Assembly (NCBI GenBank): GCA_965242505.1
Contig: OZ251449.1
Coordinates: 1,302,001-1,366,000, forward strand
Length of the DNA stretch: 64,000 bases
Origin: UBA2966 sp965242505
GTDB lineage: Bacteria > Pseudomonadota > Alphaproteobacteria > UBA2966
Reading direction: 5' to 3'
The position numbers and the translations under genes are program-made. This document shows positions 26,558-36,112 of the stretch, one piece after another; within the stretch, counting starts at the first letter, position 1, and every line of letters begins with the position of its first letter. The notes below the pieces were generated by a model, which worked only from the letters and a program-made list of their open reading frames with translations, was not told the origin of the DNA and ran no database searches.

Positions 26558-27481
26558 TCAACCGCCCGACGCCGATTCCGACTCCCCCTTGCGGCGGTCC
26601 TTCTCCGCGATCGCGGCGGCGCGCGCCAGCAGGCGCCGGGCCCGTTCGACGACCGGCGCGTCCACCATCCTGCCGTCCACGGCGATGGCGCCGACGCCTC
26701 CCCGCTCCGCCTCTTCGTAGGCCGTCACGACCTTCCTGGCGGCGGCCACCTCGCCGGGCGCCGGCGTCATCTCCGCGTTGAGAACCGGAACGCCGGACGG
26801 ATGGACGCAGGCGGCGCCCTCGAAACCGAACCGCCTGGAGCGGCGCGCCGTCTCCGCGAAGGCGTCAACGTCGGCGTAGTCCGCCACCGTGCCGATGAAC
26901 CCGAGCGGCGCGACGCCCGCGGCGCGGGCCGCGAGCAGGACGGTCTGCTTGGGGACGTGGAGGGTCTCGGCGTCGGGCGTCATGCCGGCCTCCAGCGCGA
27001 AGTCCTCCGAACCCAGCGCCATGGCGACGATCCGGGGGTCCGCCCGGGCGATCTCCCCGGCGCGGAACCAGGCGGCGGGGCTCTCGACGACGGCGACGAG
27101 TTTCGTCGACCCGGGATCGTGTCCCTGCTCGCGCTCCACCTCGGAGACGACCTCGGCGAGCAGCCGGACGTGCTCCGCCGACTCGGTCTTCGAGAGCCAC
27201 AGCGCGGCGGCGCCCGCGCGAACGGCGGCCTCGACGTCGGCCAGGGCCATGCGCAGCGGCCGATTGACGCGCGCCAGGACGTCGGCCCCTCCCCGGCCCG
27301 CCGCCACCGCGGACCGCGGAAGCGCCTCCCGCGCGGCCGCCTTCTCCGCCGGCGGCACGCCGTCTTCCAGATCGAGGATGATCGCGTCCGCGCCGCGCGT
27401 GTGCGCGCGGGCGACGAACCGCGGGTTGTTGGCCGGCACGTACAGCAGGGACCGCCAGACGAACGCGCCGCCGGCCGTCAC
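26558..27481 (-). CDS. HpcH/HpaI (CitE-like) CoA ester lyase
   Basis: 307 residues. The fold is a TIM barrel: RSLLYVPANNPRFVARA, ADAIILDLEDGVPPAEKAAA (metal-binding acidic residues), VNRPLRM, KLVAVVESPAAW, ALGSEDFALEAG and GAACVHPSGVPVLN. Typical members cleave beta-methylmalyl- or citramalyl-CoA. The GTG start at 27481 overlaps the TGA of the CoA-transferase gene (GTGA), so they are coupled: activate an acid with CoA, then cleave the thioester. Confidence 0.85.
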   Translation of the reverse strand: MTAGGAFVWRSLLYVPANNPRFVARAHTRGADAIILDLEDGVPPAEKAAAREALPRSAVAAGRGGADVLARVNRPLRMALADVEAAVRAGAAALWLSKTESAEHVRLLAEVVSEVEREQGHDPGSTKLVAVVESPAAWFRAGEIARADPRIVAMALGSEDFALEAGMTPDAETLHVPKQTVLLAARAAGVAPLGFIGTVADYADVDAFAETARRSRRFGFEGAACVHPSGVPVLNAEMTPAPGEVAAARKVVTAYEEAERGGVGAIAVDGRMVDAPVVERARRLLARAAAIAEKDRRKGESESASGG

Positions 27482-28740
27482 GGGGCCGCGCCGCCGGCCA
27501 GCGCCTCGACGTCCTCGGGCGCGTAGCCGAGGGATTCCAGGATCTCCGCGGTGTGCTCGCCGAGCCGGGGCGCCGGGCGGGAGAACCCGCCCGGAGTCTC
27601 CGAGAGCCGCGGGACGACGTTGTGCATCGGCAGCGCCCCGAGATCGTCGTCCGGCGCCTCGATCAGCGCCTCCCGCTCGATGAAGTGCGGGTCCCGCACG
27701 ACGTCGCCGATGTCGTTGACCGGCGCGACGGTCGCGCCCGCCCGGCGGAAGACGGCGAGACATTCGTCCCGGTCCCGCGCGCCGATCCACGCGCCGATCG
27801 CCTCGTCGATCTCGTCCCGGTGGCCGAGGCGCGCCTCGTTGGTGGCGAAGCGCGGATCGTCGATCATGTCGGCCCTGCCGATGGCGGCGAATATGCGGGC
27901 GGCCAGCGGTTGCGTGGACCCCGACATCGCGAGCCACCTGCCGTCCCTGGTCCGATAGACGTTCCTCGGCGCCGCCGTGTTCGACCGGCTGCCGACCCGC
28001 TCCCGCGCCTTGCCGGTGACCCGATGCCACGCCGCCTCGGGCCCGAGAATCGAGAAGACGGGTTCCAGCAGGGAGAGATCGACGATCTGGCCCCGGCAGG
28101 CGCCGCGCTCGCGAGACCGGACGGCGATCAGCGTCGCCATCGCCCCGTACAACCCCGCCACCATGTCCGCCATGTGGATGGGCGGCAACACCGGTTCGCG
28201 GTCGGCGAACCCGTTCCGGTAGGCGAACCCCGACATCGCCTCGACCAGGGTGCCGAAGCCGGGCCACTCGCGGTAGGGGCCGGTCTGGCCGAACCCGGAC
28301 ACCCGCACCACGACGAGGTCGGGGTTCCGCTCCATCAGGACGTCCGGCCCCAGACCCATCTTCTCGAGAGTGCCCGGACGGTAGTTCTCGATGAACACGT
28401 CGGCGGTCGCCGCCAGCCTGAGCAGGGCCTCCCTGGCGGCGCCGGTCCGGAGATCGAGCGCGAGGCTCCTCTTGTTGCGGCCGTACACCTTCCACGACAG
28501 CGAATGCCCCTCGACCAGCCAGGCCCGGAGGGGATCCCCGGCCTCGGGCGACTCGACCTTGATCACGTCCGCCCCGTGGTCGGCGAGTTGCATGCTGATC
28601 ATGTTGCCGGCGAGCACGCGCGAGAGGTCGATCACCCGAAGCCCCTTCAGCGGGCCGCTGAAATCCGGGTCGAACGCCACGCGCCGGATCGCCCGCGGCG
28701 GCGCCTCGTCCGCTTCCGGCCGGTCGGCGGCGGCGGTCAT
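27478..28740 (-). CDS. Class III CoA-transferase (CaiB/BaiF family)
   Basis: 420 residues. LKGLRVIDLSRVLAGN, YGRNKRSLALDLRTGAAREA, NYRPGTLEKMGLG and the catalytic Asp in PIHMADMVAGLYGA mark a formyl-CoA/succinyl-CoA transferase fold. It moves CoA between acids; the acid is not known. Its ATG overlaps the TGA of the DUF547 gene (ATGA), and its own stop overlaps the CitE start: one three-gene operon. Confidence 0.88.
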   Translation of the reverse strand: MTAAADRPEADEAPPRAIRRVAFDPDFSGPLKGLRVIDLSRVLAGNMISMQLADHGADVIKVESPEAGDPLRAWLVEGHSLSWKVYGRNKRSLALDLRTGAAREALLRLAATADVFIENYRPGTLEKMGLGPDVLMERNPDLVVVRVSGFGQTGPYREWPGFGTLVEAMSGFAYRNGFADREPVLPPIHMADMVAGLYGAMATLIAVRSRERGACRGQIVDLSLLEPVFSILGPEAAWHRVTGKARERVGSRSNTAAPRNVYRTRDGRWLAMSGSTQPLAARIFAAIGRADMIDDPRFATNEARLGHRDEIDEAIGAWIGARDRDECLAVFRRAGATVAPVNDIGDVVRDPHFIEREALIEAPDDDLGALPMHNVVPRLSETPGGFSRPAPRLGEHTAEILESLGYAPEDVEALAGGAAP

Positions 28741-29624
28741 CTGCGCGCCCCCGGGTCCCGCGCCGCGTCGTTCAACGCCCAGTCGTAGGCGTGGTCGTCG
28801 ATCCGTTCGACGCGCGCCAGCCGCGCGCGGAGGTCCGGCGACGCATGGCGCCGGAGGTGGTCGAGAACCCCGGCGTCGCCGCCACCGAAATCCGCCGCGA
28901 ACCAGCGGTAGATGCTGGAGACGACCAGGGCGCCGCCCGCGAAGCGGACGCCGCGCGGGTGGTTGACGTAGCCGCGCGCCGCCGCCTCCAGGGCGGCATC
29001 CAGACCGGCGCCGGCATAGGCCGACCGGCGCAGGTCGGGACAGCCGAGCGAGGCGCAGTTGAGGGCGTAGTGGACGCGCGGGTCCCGCCAGATCGGCCGC
29101 AGGATGCGGTGCTCGATGTCGTTCAGCGTCAGTTCCACACCTTCCACCGAGATCAGCGCCCGGTCCCACGGCCCCCTGGCGAACAGGCCCGGCGAGATGT
29201 CGATCTCGCGGATGCCGGACACCGGATAATGCGCGAGGACCACCCGGACGGTGAGCGCGTTGTAGAGGTTGATCCAGAAGGCGCGCTGCTCGTCCGGCGC
29301 GTAGCCGCCGATGGCGACGCCGGAGAGCATGGCGAGGTACCCGTCGAGAGCCGCTTCGTCGCGCGCCGTCACGTCGGCGTAGGCCACGCGGGCGATTCCG
29401 TCGGCGCCCGGCGACACGTAGGCCTCGAGGAAGCGGCCCCAGGCGCCGTGGTCGATGGTCCGCGAGTCGCCGGGATCGTTGGCGAGCCAGCGTTCCCAGA
29501 GCGCGGCGCGCGGCGCCGAGAACGCGTCGAACAGCCCCGCCCCCGCCGGCGCGCCGGCGATGAGGACCGCCGTGAACAGCAGGCCGGCGAGAAGCGGGCG
29601 CCGCGCCCGCGTCTTTCCCTTCAT
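28737..29624 (-). CDS. DUF547 family secreted protein
   Basis: 295 residues with a signal peptide (about residues 1-29, ending APAGAG). The DUF547 core has EQRAFWINLYNALTVRVVL, LNDIEHRILRP, DPRVHYALNCASLGCPDL and a C-terminal YRWFAADFGG. The family is thought to be cysteine-peptidase-like, and the Cys and His of HYALNCASLGCP are present. The link to the CoA-ester genes that follow is unexplained. Confidence 0.82.
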   Translation of the reverse strand: MKGKTRARRPLLAGLLFTAVLIAGAPAGAGLFDAFSAPRAALWERWLANDPGDSRTIDHGAWGRFLEAYVSPGADGIARVAYADVTARDEAALDGYLAMLSGVAIGGYAPDEQRAFWINLYNALTVRVVLAHYPVSGIREIDISPGLFARGPWDRALISVEGVELTLNDIEHRILRPIWRDPRVHYALNCASLGCPDLRRSAYAGAGLDAALEAAARGYVNHPRGVRFAGGALVVSSIYRWFAADFGGGDAGVLDHLRRHASPDLRARLARVERIDDHAYDWALNDAARDPGARR

Positions 29625-29675
29625 CTCACGCCTCGCGTGCGCTCCCCGTTCGCGCGCCCCCGGCGGCGGCCATGA

Positions 29676-29925
29676 CCCGCATTTCTCACACCGGTGGAAG
29701 ATCGAGGATTGTGCGGCGTTGCGGGACCGCGGTCCACCCCCCTCCCGACCTCCCCCATTACGTTCTCCCTCCCCCTGGCAGGGGGAGGGTCGGGGTGGGG
29801 GTCGCCGGCGGCGGCGCGTCCGGACCCCCCTCCCGACCTCCCCCCTGTCAGGGGGGAGGAGTATTAGTGGTTAGGGGGGGAGGGAGAAGAAGGGGGGCGG
29901 GTCGGGGTGGGGGTCCGTGTCCCGG
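29676..29925 (+). repeat. Dispersed GC-rich repeat, copy 7 (compound)
   Basis: Begins CCCGCATTTCTCACACCGG, with GCGTTGCGGGACCGCGG, then two C/G blocks in tandem (CCCCCTGGCAGGGGG and CCCCCCTGTCAGGGGGG) and an extra GGGTCGGGGTGGGGGTCC. It occupies the divergent gap before the restriction-modification gene, whose AT-richer leader (29940-29980) probably holds the promoter. Confidence 0.85.
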
Positions 29926-29987
29926 TTCGGTATGATCGTCGAAACGCCTTGACAGGAACAAACAGGGAAACTATATTCGAGACCGTC

Positions 29988-32894
29988 ATGACCCCGGACG
30001 AGTTCATCGCCAAGTGGCGCGCGTCGGAACTGAAGGAAAGCTCGGCTTCGCAGGAGCACTTCATCGACCTGTGCCGGCTGCTGGGCGAGCCGACGCCGGC
30101 CGAGGCCGACCCCACCGGCGAGACCTACTGCTTCGAGCGCGGGGCGCGCAAGGACGCCGGCGGCGACGGCTGGGCCGACGTGTGGAAGCGCCACTGCTTC
30201 GCCTGGGAGTACAAGGGCCGGCGCGCCGACCTCGACGCCGCCTTCAACCAGCTGCGGCAGTACGCGCTGGCGCTGGAGAACCCGCCGCTGCTGATCGTCT
30301 CGGACATGGCGCGGTTCCGCATCCGCACCAACTGAACCAACAGCGTGAGCGCGACGCACGAGTTCGCGCTGGAGGACCTCGCCGACGCGGCGGTTCGCGA
30401 GAAGCTCAAGTGGGCGATGTCGGACCCGGAGCGGTTGCGTCCGGGGGAGAGCCGGCAGGCGTTGACGGAGCGTGCGGCGTCGGCGTTCGCGGCGCTGGCG
30501 CAATCGTTGCGGGGGCGTGGCCACGAGGCGCGCGCGGTGGCGCATTTCGTGAACCGGCTGGTGTTCTGCATGTTCGCGGAGGACGTGGGCCTGCTGCCCG
30601 ACAGGATGTTCACGCGGATGCTCGAACACGCGCGGCGGCGGCCCGGGGAGTTCACGACCCTGGCGCGGGACCTGTTCGGAGCGATGGCGACGGGCGGTCG
30701 GATCGGGTTCGAGGCGGTTTCGTGGTTCAACGGCGGCCTGTTCGACGACGACGCGGCGCTGCCGCTGGAGAAGGAGGAGATCGAAACGGCGCTCGCGGCG
30801 GCGGCGCTGGACTGGTCGGAGATCGACCCGTCGATCCTGGGGACGCTGTTCGAACGTGGGCTGGACCCGGACAAGCGCTCGCAACTGGGGGCGCACTACA
30901 CGGACCGCGACAAGATCATGCGGATCGTCGAGCCGGTGGTGGCGCGCCCGCTGCTCGCCGAATGGGAGGCGGTGAAGGGCGACATCGCCGCCTGTCTCGA
31001 ACGGGCGGAGACCGCCGGTCCGGGGGCGACGCGGACGCGGCGGCGTGGAGAGGCGAAGCGCCTGCTCGACGGGTTTCTGGAGCGATTGCGGGGCTTCGTC
31101 GTGCTCGACCCGGCGTGCGGTTCGGGGAACTTCCTCTATCTGGCATTGCACGCGCTGAAGGACCTGGAGCACCGGGTTCGGCTGGAGGCGGAGGCGCTGG
31201 GGCTGGAACGCGGCTTCCCGTCGGTGGGTCCGGGAAACGTGAAGGGGATCGAGGTCAACGCCTACGCGGCGGAGCTGGCGCGTGTGTCGGTGTGGATCGG
31301 GGAGATCCAGTGGATGCGGCGCAACGGGTTCACGGAGGCGCGTGACCCGGTGCTGAAGCCGCTGGAGACGATCGAGTGTCGGGACGCGATCCTGACGCCG
31401 GAGGGCGGGGAGCCGGACTGGCCGCAAGCCGACGCGGTGATCGGCAACCCGCCGTTCCTGGGCGATCGGGTCATGAGAGGCGGCTTGGGGCACGATTACA
31501 CGGAACGCTTGCGCCGCGCCTATCGGGGTTCGGTGCCGTCGTCCGCCGATCTGGTCTGCTACTGGTTCCACAAGGCCGGCGCGTTGGTCACGGAAGACCG
31601 GCTCGCCCGCGCGGGTCTCGTTGCGACCAACTCGATCCGAGGCGGGAACAACCGGGCAGTGCTCGACCGGATCGTGGCCCATGGCGCGATCTTTGACGCA
31701 TGGTCCGATGAACCTTGGATTAACGACGGCGCGGCGGTGCGGGTATCGCTGGTTTGCTTTGCGCGAAAAAACTCTGGAATCTCCGTACTCCTGAACGGCG
31801 CACCGACAACGCGCATACATTCGGACCTTACCGGTGGGGCCACCGACTTGACACAAGCGCGGAGACTTGAGGCAAACCAGTCCACAGCATTTCTTGGGGT
31901 CAACAAGAACGGCCCATTCGATGTTCCCGGCGATCTTGCACGGGAATGGCTGCGCCTACCCGCGAACCCGAACGGACGTCCCAATGCCGACGTGCTGAAG
32001 CCCAGGATCAACGGCATGGACGTGACCCGGCGTTCCAGCGACCAATGGATCATCGACTTCGGTTCCTCCATGAGCGAGACGGATGCCGCGCTGTACGAAG
32101 CGCCGTTCGCCCATGTCGTCGCTCATGTAAAGCCCCGAAGATCAACGAATCGCGTAAAAGAACTCAGGGACGAGTGGTGGCGTCACTGGCGGCCTCGTCC
32201 CGCTATGTGGCAGGCGCTGCAAGGTATGTCACGCTGTATTGTGACGCCCACCATGTCCAAGCATCGCGTGTTCGCGTGGCTTAACACGGGAGTGTGCCCT
32301 GACCACCAGTTGATCGTCATCGCCCGCGACGACGACGCGACCTTCGGCATCCTCCACAGCCGCTTTCACGAGGCATGGTCGATCCGCTTGGGCACATCGT
32401 TGGTCGCCGCGCCACGCTACACTCCCACCACCACCTTCGAGACCTTCCCCTTCCCCGAAGGACTCTCCCCCAACGTTCCCGCCGCCGACTATGCGAACGA
32501 CCCCCGCGCGCTCGCCATCGCCGACGCGGCGCGGCGGCTGGTGGACTTACGCGACCGCTGGCTGAATCCGCCCGAATGGGTGGAATGGATCGACGAGCCG
32601 GTTCCGGGCTATCCCAAGCGCCCCGTCCCCCGCGACGAGGCGGCGGCGAAGGAACTCAAGAAGCGCACCTTGACCGCCCTCTACAACGCCCGCCCGCGAT
32701 GGCTGGCGGACGCCCACACGGCACTCGACGCCGCTGTCGCCGCGGCCTATGGTTGGGATGCCGATATAGCGGACGACGACGCACTGCGTGAACTGCTGGA
32801 GCGTAACCGAAGCCTCGGCGCTCTCCAGCGCGGAACGGAGTCGCGGTTTCAGCGCCCTCGGCAACGCGACTCCGGAAGTGGGGACATGAGATGA
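29988..32894 (+). pseudogene. MmeI-type restriction-modification protein, split by an in-frame stop
   Basis: Residues 1-115 (29988-30332) match the N-terminal nuclease domain of MmeI-like enzymes: ASQEHFIDLCRLLGEPTP and a PD-(D/E)xK site with D64 and E74-x-K76 (WADVWKRH..WEYKG). Codon 116 is TGA (30333-30335) and the same frame continues TNSVSATHEFALEDL; related proteins have Trp here, so TGG to TGA is the likely change. The rest has a helical spacer, motif I DPACGSGNFLYLAL, motif IV NPPF and a C-terminal recognition region to 32894. A GTG at 30345 could restart translation, giving a methylase without nuclease. Confidence 0.85.
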
Positions 32895-33946
32895 CCTTTC
32901 TCACCAGTTTCAAGGCCGTCCACTATCGAGGGATAGACGGACTTTCCTTCCCTCATCTGGCGAACGCCAATCTCGTGACCGGCATCAACGGGATCGGCAA
33001 GACAGCGGTGATCGAGGCGATGTGGCTGTTCACCGGACGATACAATACTTCGTTGTTATGGAACGCCAACGTGCAGCGTTCCAATAAGTCAATTCTGGAT
33101 CCCATCGCCAAGTTGACGAACGGTGTACTGGAACTGGAGGGAGTGGAGAACGAATCTCCTCACAATCTGAAAGCTACTTTCAAAAAAATCAGTGACGTTT
33201 CGGATATCAGGACGATACCGATTGAAACTTCAACTGAAAACGGCTTTGTCGGGCCACCCGTGGTAGGACAAATCCATATGGAATTGGATGGAATTCCCGC
33301 GGGGTATGAGGTTACGAGAATGCTTTCGACTCCTTGGGGGACGGTGACGTTCCATACACTTGAGCCTGATTCGAAGAGACCAGACAGTGCTATTTTGAGC
33401 ACGAAATTTCAACATGAAATATCCAAAGAAGATCTTCAAATATATTCAGATATGGTGCGCAAAAATCATAAGGATGATTTCAGAAATGCGATCAATCTCA
33501 TCTTTCCTAAAGTTACAGATGTAGGAATCCTGACTGACGAAGCAGGAGAGCCGTACCTGTCGGCCGTCACGGACGACGGCGTGCAGTTGCCGCTTCACGA
33601 TCTCGGAGGTTGGGTCGTTCGATTGTATCAACTCTTTCTTGGATTTTTCGCTTCACGCGACGGAGTTCTTTTTTCGGACGAGGTGGAAAATGGTCTTCAC
33701 CATTCCATGCTGAAGGACGTTTGGGCGCGTGGACGCGAGTGGATGCGTCAGTGGAATACGCAACTGGTGGCGACGACCCACAGCGCCGAATGTATCGACG
33801 CGGCGATGGCCGCGTTCGAAGACGCGCCGAACGATCTGGCGATCCACAGGCTGTCCAGGAACGAGACGACGGGGAAGGTGGAAGCGACGACCTTCACCGG
33901 CGAGACGCTCGAGGGCGTGCGCGATCTCGACCTAGAGACCCGGTGA
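32891..33946 (+). CDS. OLD-like AAA ATPase of a two-gene defence-like operon
   Basis: 351 residues. Walker A is GINGIGKT at 31-38, with a KAVHYRGIDGLSF strand before it. Walker B is VLFSDEVENGLHH and the H-loop is VATTHSAECIDAA: the ABC-type ATPase of OLD/RecF-like proteins. The ATG overlaps the end of the methylase frame (ATGA) and the stop overlaps the next gene (TGATG). The central third (33030-33700) is clearly AT-richer than its surroundings and has different codon use, suggesting transfer. It may sense phage DNA or a trigger and control the TOPRIM partner. Confidence 0.82.
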   Translation: MTFLTSFKAVHYRGIDGLSFPHLANANLVTGINGIGKTAVIEAMWLFTGRYNTSLLWNANVQRSNKSILDPIAKLTNGVLELEGVENESPHNLKATFKKISDVSDIRTIPIETSTENGFVGPPVVGQIHMELDGIPAGYEVTRMLSTPWGTVTFHTLEPDSKRPDSAILSTKFQHEISKEDLQIYSDMVRKNHKDDFRNAINLIFPKVTDVGILTDEAGEPYLSAVTDDGVQLPLHDLGGWVVRLYQLFLGFFASRDGVLFSDEVENGLHHSMLKDVWARGREWMRQWNTQLVATTHSAECIDAAMAAFEDAPNDLAIHRLSRNETTGKVEATTFTGETLEGVRDLDLETR

Positions 33947-34587
33947 TGGCCGCCGGCGCGGGGAGCGGTCGGCCGAAAAAACGGGAGATCTGGGCGGACC
34001 GTCTGTTGCTGGTGGAAGGCCGCGATGAAGTCAACCTGTTCGGCGCGCTTACGAGGCATCGCTTCGGCGAGGAAAGACAGTCGGAGATACAGGTCATCGA
34101 CGCCGGAGGCAGGGACAGGTTCCCGAACAACCTGAACGCGATCGCGCTGGTGGCCCGAAGCGTCCGGGCCATCGGCGCGGTCCGGGACGCCGACGACGAT
34201 GCGGGCGGCGCGTTCCGGAGCATCTGCGACCATCTTCGCAACGCCGGATACGAGCCGCCGACGGCCCACGACGGGTTTTCGGACGCCACGCCGACCGTCG
34301 GCGTGTTCATCGTTCCGGACGGCAACACGCCCGGCGCCATCGAAACCCTGTGCAAGCGCTCCCGGGAAGGGAACGCCGTGAGCGGATGCGTCGAGGACTA
34401 CATGAGCTGTCTCGACGGGCGCGGGGCCATGCGCTCCGGGAACCGCGACAAGACCCATGCCTATCTCGCCGCCAAGGACGACCCCGCGGCGCGGGTGGGC
34501 GAGGGCGCCCTGCGAGGCGCATGGGACTTCGACTCGGACGCCTTCGCGGACCTCTCCGCCTTCCTCCGCGAACTGCTCTCGGCGTGA
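33946..34587 (+). CDS. TOPRIM-fold protein (DUF3226-like), partner of the AAA ATPase
   Basis: 213 residues. The TOPRIM acidic residues are visible: E24 in LLLVEGRDEVN and D81/D83 in VRDADDDAGGAF. The rest is an alpha/beta domain with FIVPDGNTPGAIETL and CVEDYMSC. In OLD-family and PARIS-type systems an AAA ATPase works with a TOPRIM nuclease, and here the two are separate, overlapping genes. Nuclease activity is inferred from motifs only. Confidence 0.78.
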   Translation: MAAGAGSGRPKKREIWADRLLLVEGRDEVNLFGALTRHRFGEERQSEIQVIDAGGRDRFPNNLNAIALVARSVRAIGAVRDADDDAGGAFRSICDHLRNAGYEPPTAHDGFSDATPTVGVFIVPDGNTPGAIETLCKRSREGNAVSGCVEDYMSCLDGRGAMRSGNRDKTHAYLAAKDDPAARVGEGALRGAWDFDSDAFADLSAFLRELLSA

Positions 34588-34687
34588 AGACAACGCGCCG
34601 CGAACCCCGGAGACCCACGCGCGGGAGCTTCCGAGAAGGGCCAACGTAACCGCCGAGGCACGCGCCTCCGTTCCGGCGCTTCCACCC

Positions 34688-36112
34688 TCAAGCGCCGTCA
34701 ACCCCGGGCAGCGTGACCGTCACCCTCAGTCCGCCGCCCTCGCGATTCTCCAACCGGACGTCGCCGCCGTGGCCGCGGACGATGGTCCGCGCGATGGCGA
34801 GGCCCAGCCCCGCGCCTCCCGTGTCGCGGCTTCGCGACCCGTCGAGCCGGACGAAGGGTTCGAACACCCGCTCCAGATCGGCCTCCGGAACGCCGGGCCC
34901 TTCGTCCTCGATCACGACGCGCGGCCGCGCGTCTTCCTCGACGACCCGCGCTCTCGCGCGGACTCCATGGACGCCCGCATTCTCCAGCAGGTTCCGAAAG
35001 GCGCGGCGCAACGCCGCCGGACGGCAGACGATCAAGACCCGGCCGGACCCGGACTCCGCCACCGTGACGTCATGCCCGAGGTCGGCGAGATCGGCGGCCA
35101 CGCTGTCGATCAACGCGTGGAGGTCGACCGTCCGCGTCTCTTCCCGGCGCGCGTCCTCCCGGATGAACGCCAGCGCGTCCTCCGTCATCCCCTGCATCTC
35201 GTCCAGCGCGGCGACGATCCTGGCTCGCGCCTCCTCGTCCTCGACGAACTCGGCCTGAAGACGGAGACTCGCGATCGGGGTCCGAAGGTCGTGCGATATC
35301 GCCGCGAGCATGGCCGTTCGGTCGCGCACGAAGCGGTCGAGTCGCTCGCGCATGAGGTTGAAGGCGCGGACGGCGCTTCGGCTTTCCAGGGAACCGGTCT
35401 CGGGCAGGTCGCCGATCGCCTCGCCCCGGCCGAGCCTGTCGGCGGCGGCCGCGAGACTCCGCATGGGTTTCGAGATGCGCCGCCCCATCAGAACGGCGAC
35501 GACGGCGACGCCGAGAGCCGAGAGCAGGAACGAAAGCACGAAAGCCGAGCCCCACGGCGGCGCGCCCGGCGGCGGGCCGGCGACGACGTTCAGCCAGCGC
35601 CCGTCCCGCATGGCCGCGGACGCCGCGAGCCAGTGGCGCCGCCAGCGCCCCGGACCGCGATGACGCTCACGGATACCGTCGCGGTCGCGGTCGCCGTCCC
35701 CGAACCGCCAACGCCCCTCGTCGTCGTCGCGTCCGCGCCACCGCCAAAGGGGCGCCACCCTGACCCGCTCCCGCCCGACGTCGAGCGCGACGGAGAGATC
35801 GCGGGCGACGGCGGCCGCCCGCCCGCCGTATCCGGGCTCGCCGACCAGGGGCTCCCGGGTCACGGAGAACCGCACGAGCTCGGTGCTCGCGGCCGTGACG
35901 ACGGCGCCGTGGAGCGCGCGCGGCGTGTCCTGGAGCATCCGCCCCACGGCGCCCACGCGCGATACGAGGTTGTCCCGGTGCGCGTGGCGCACCGCCGCGA
36001 TGCGTTCGCCGGCGAAAAGAAACACGGCGACGCCCTGCGCGACGAGGAGAGCGAGCAGCAACAGCAGCGTGAGCCGGCCCGCGAGGCTTCTCGGCGCGAG
36101 CCGCAGCCTCAT
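34688..36112 (-). CDS. Sensor histidine kinase (EnvZ/RstB-like)
   Basis: 474 residues: N-terminal membrane helix (LTLLLLLALLVAQGVAVFLF), periplasmic domain about 36-185, second helix about 189-209, HAMP, and dimerisation domain with phospho-acceptor H274 in AISHDLRTPIAS. The ATP domain follows with N-box NLLENAGVHG, G1 DEGPGV and G2 GAGLGLAIA. Residues 123-160 of the sensor are a striking Arg/Asp/Gly/Trp-rich stretch. It overlaps the response regulator gene by ATGA. Confidence 0.92.
   Translation of the reverse strand: MRLRLAPRSLAGRLTLLLLLALLVAQGVAVFLFAGERIAAVRHAHRDNLVSRVGAVGRMLQDTPRALHGAVVTAASTELVRFSVTREPLVGEPGYGGRAAAVARDLSVALDVGRERVRVAPLWRWRGRDDDEGRWRFGDGDRDRDGIRERHRGPGRWRRHWLAASAAMRDGRWLNVVAGPPPGAPPWGSAFVLSFLLSALGVAVVAVLMGRRISKPMRSLAAAADRLGRGEAIGDLPETGSLESRSAVRAFNLMRERLDRFVRDRTAMLAAISHDLRTPIASLRLQAEFVEDEEARARIVAALDEMQGMTEDALAFIREDARREETRTVDLHALIDSVAADLADLGHDVTVAESGSGRVLIVCRPAALRRAFRNLLENAGVHGVRARARVVEEDARPRVVIEDEGPGVPEADLERVFEPFVRLDGSRSRDTGGAGLGLAIARTIVRGHGGDVRLENREGGGLRVTVTLPGVDGA

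Noticed and set aside
30333..30335. TGA decoded as tryptophan or selenocysteine
   Set aside because: TGA ends many intact genes here (for example kdsA, pyrG, tpiA), and there is no selenocysteine hairpin or selenoprotein family match.
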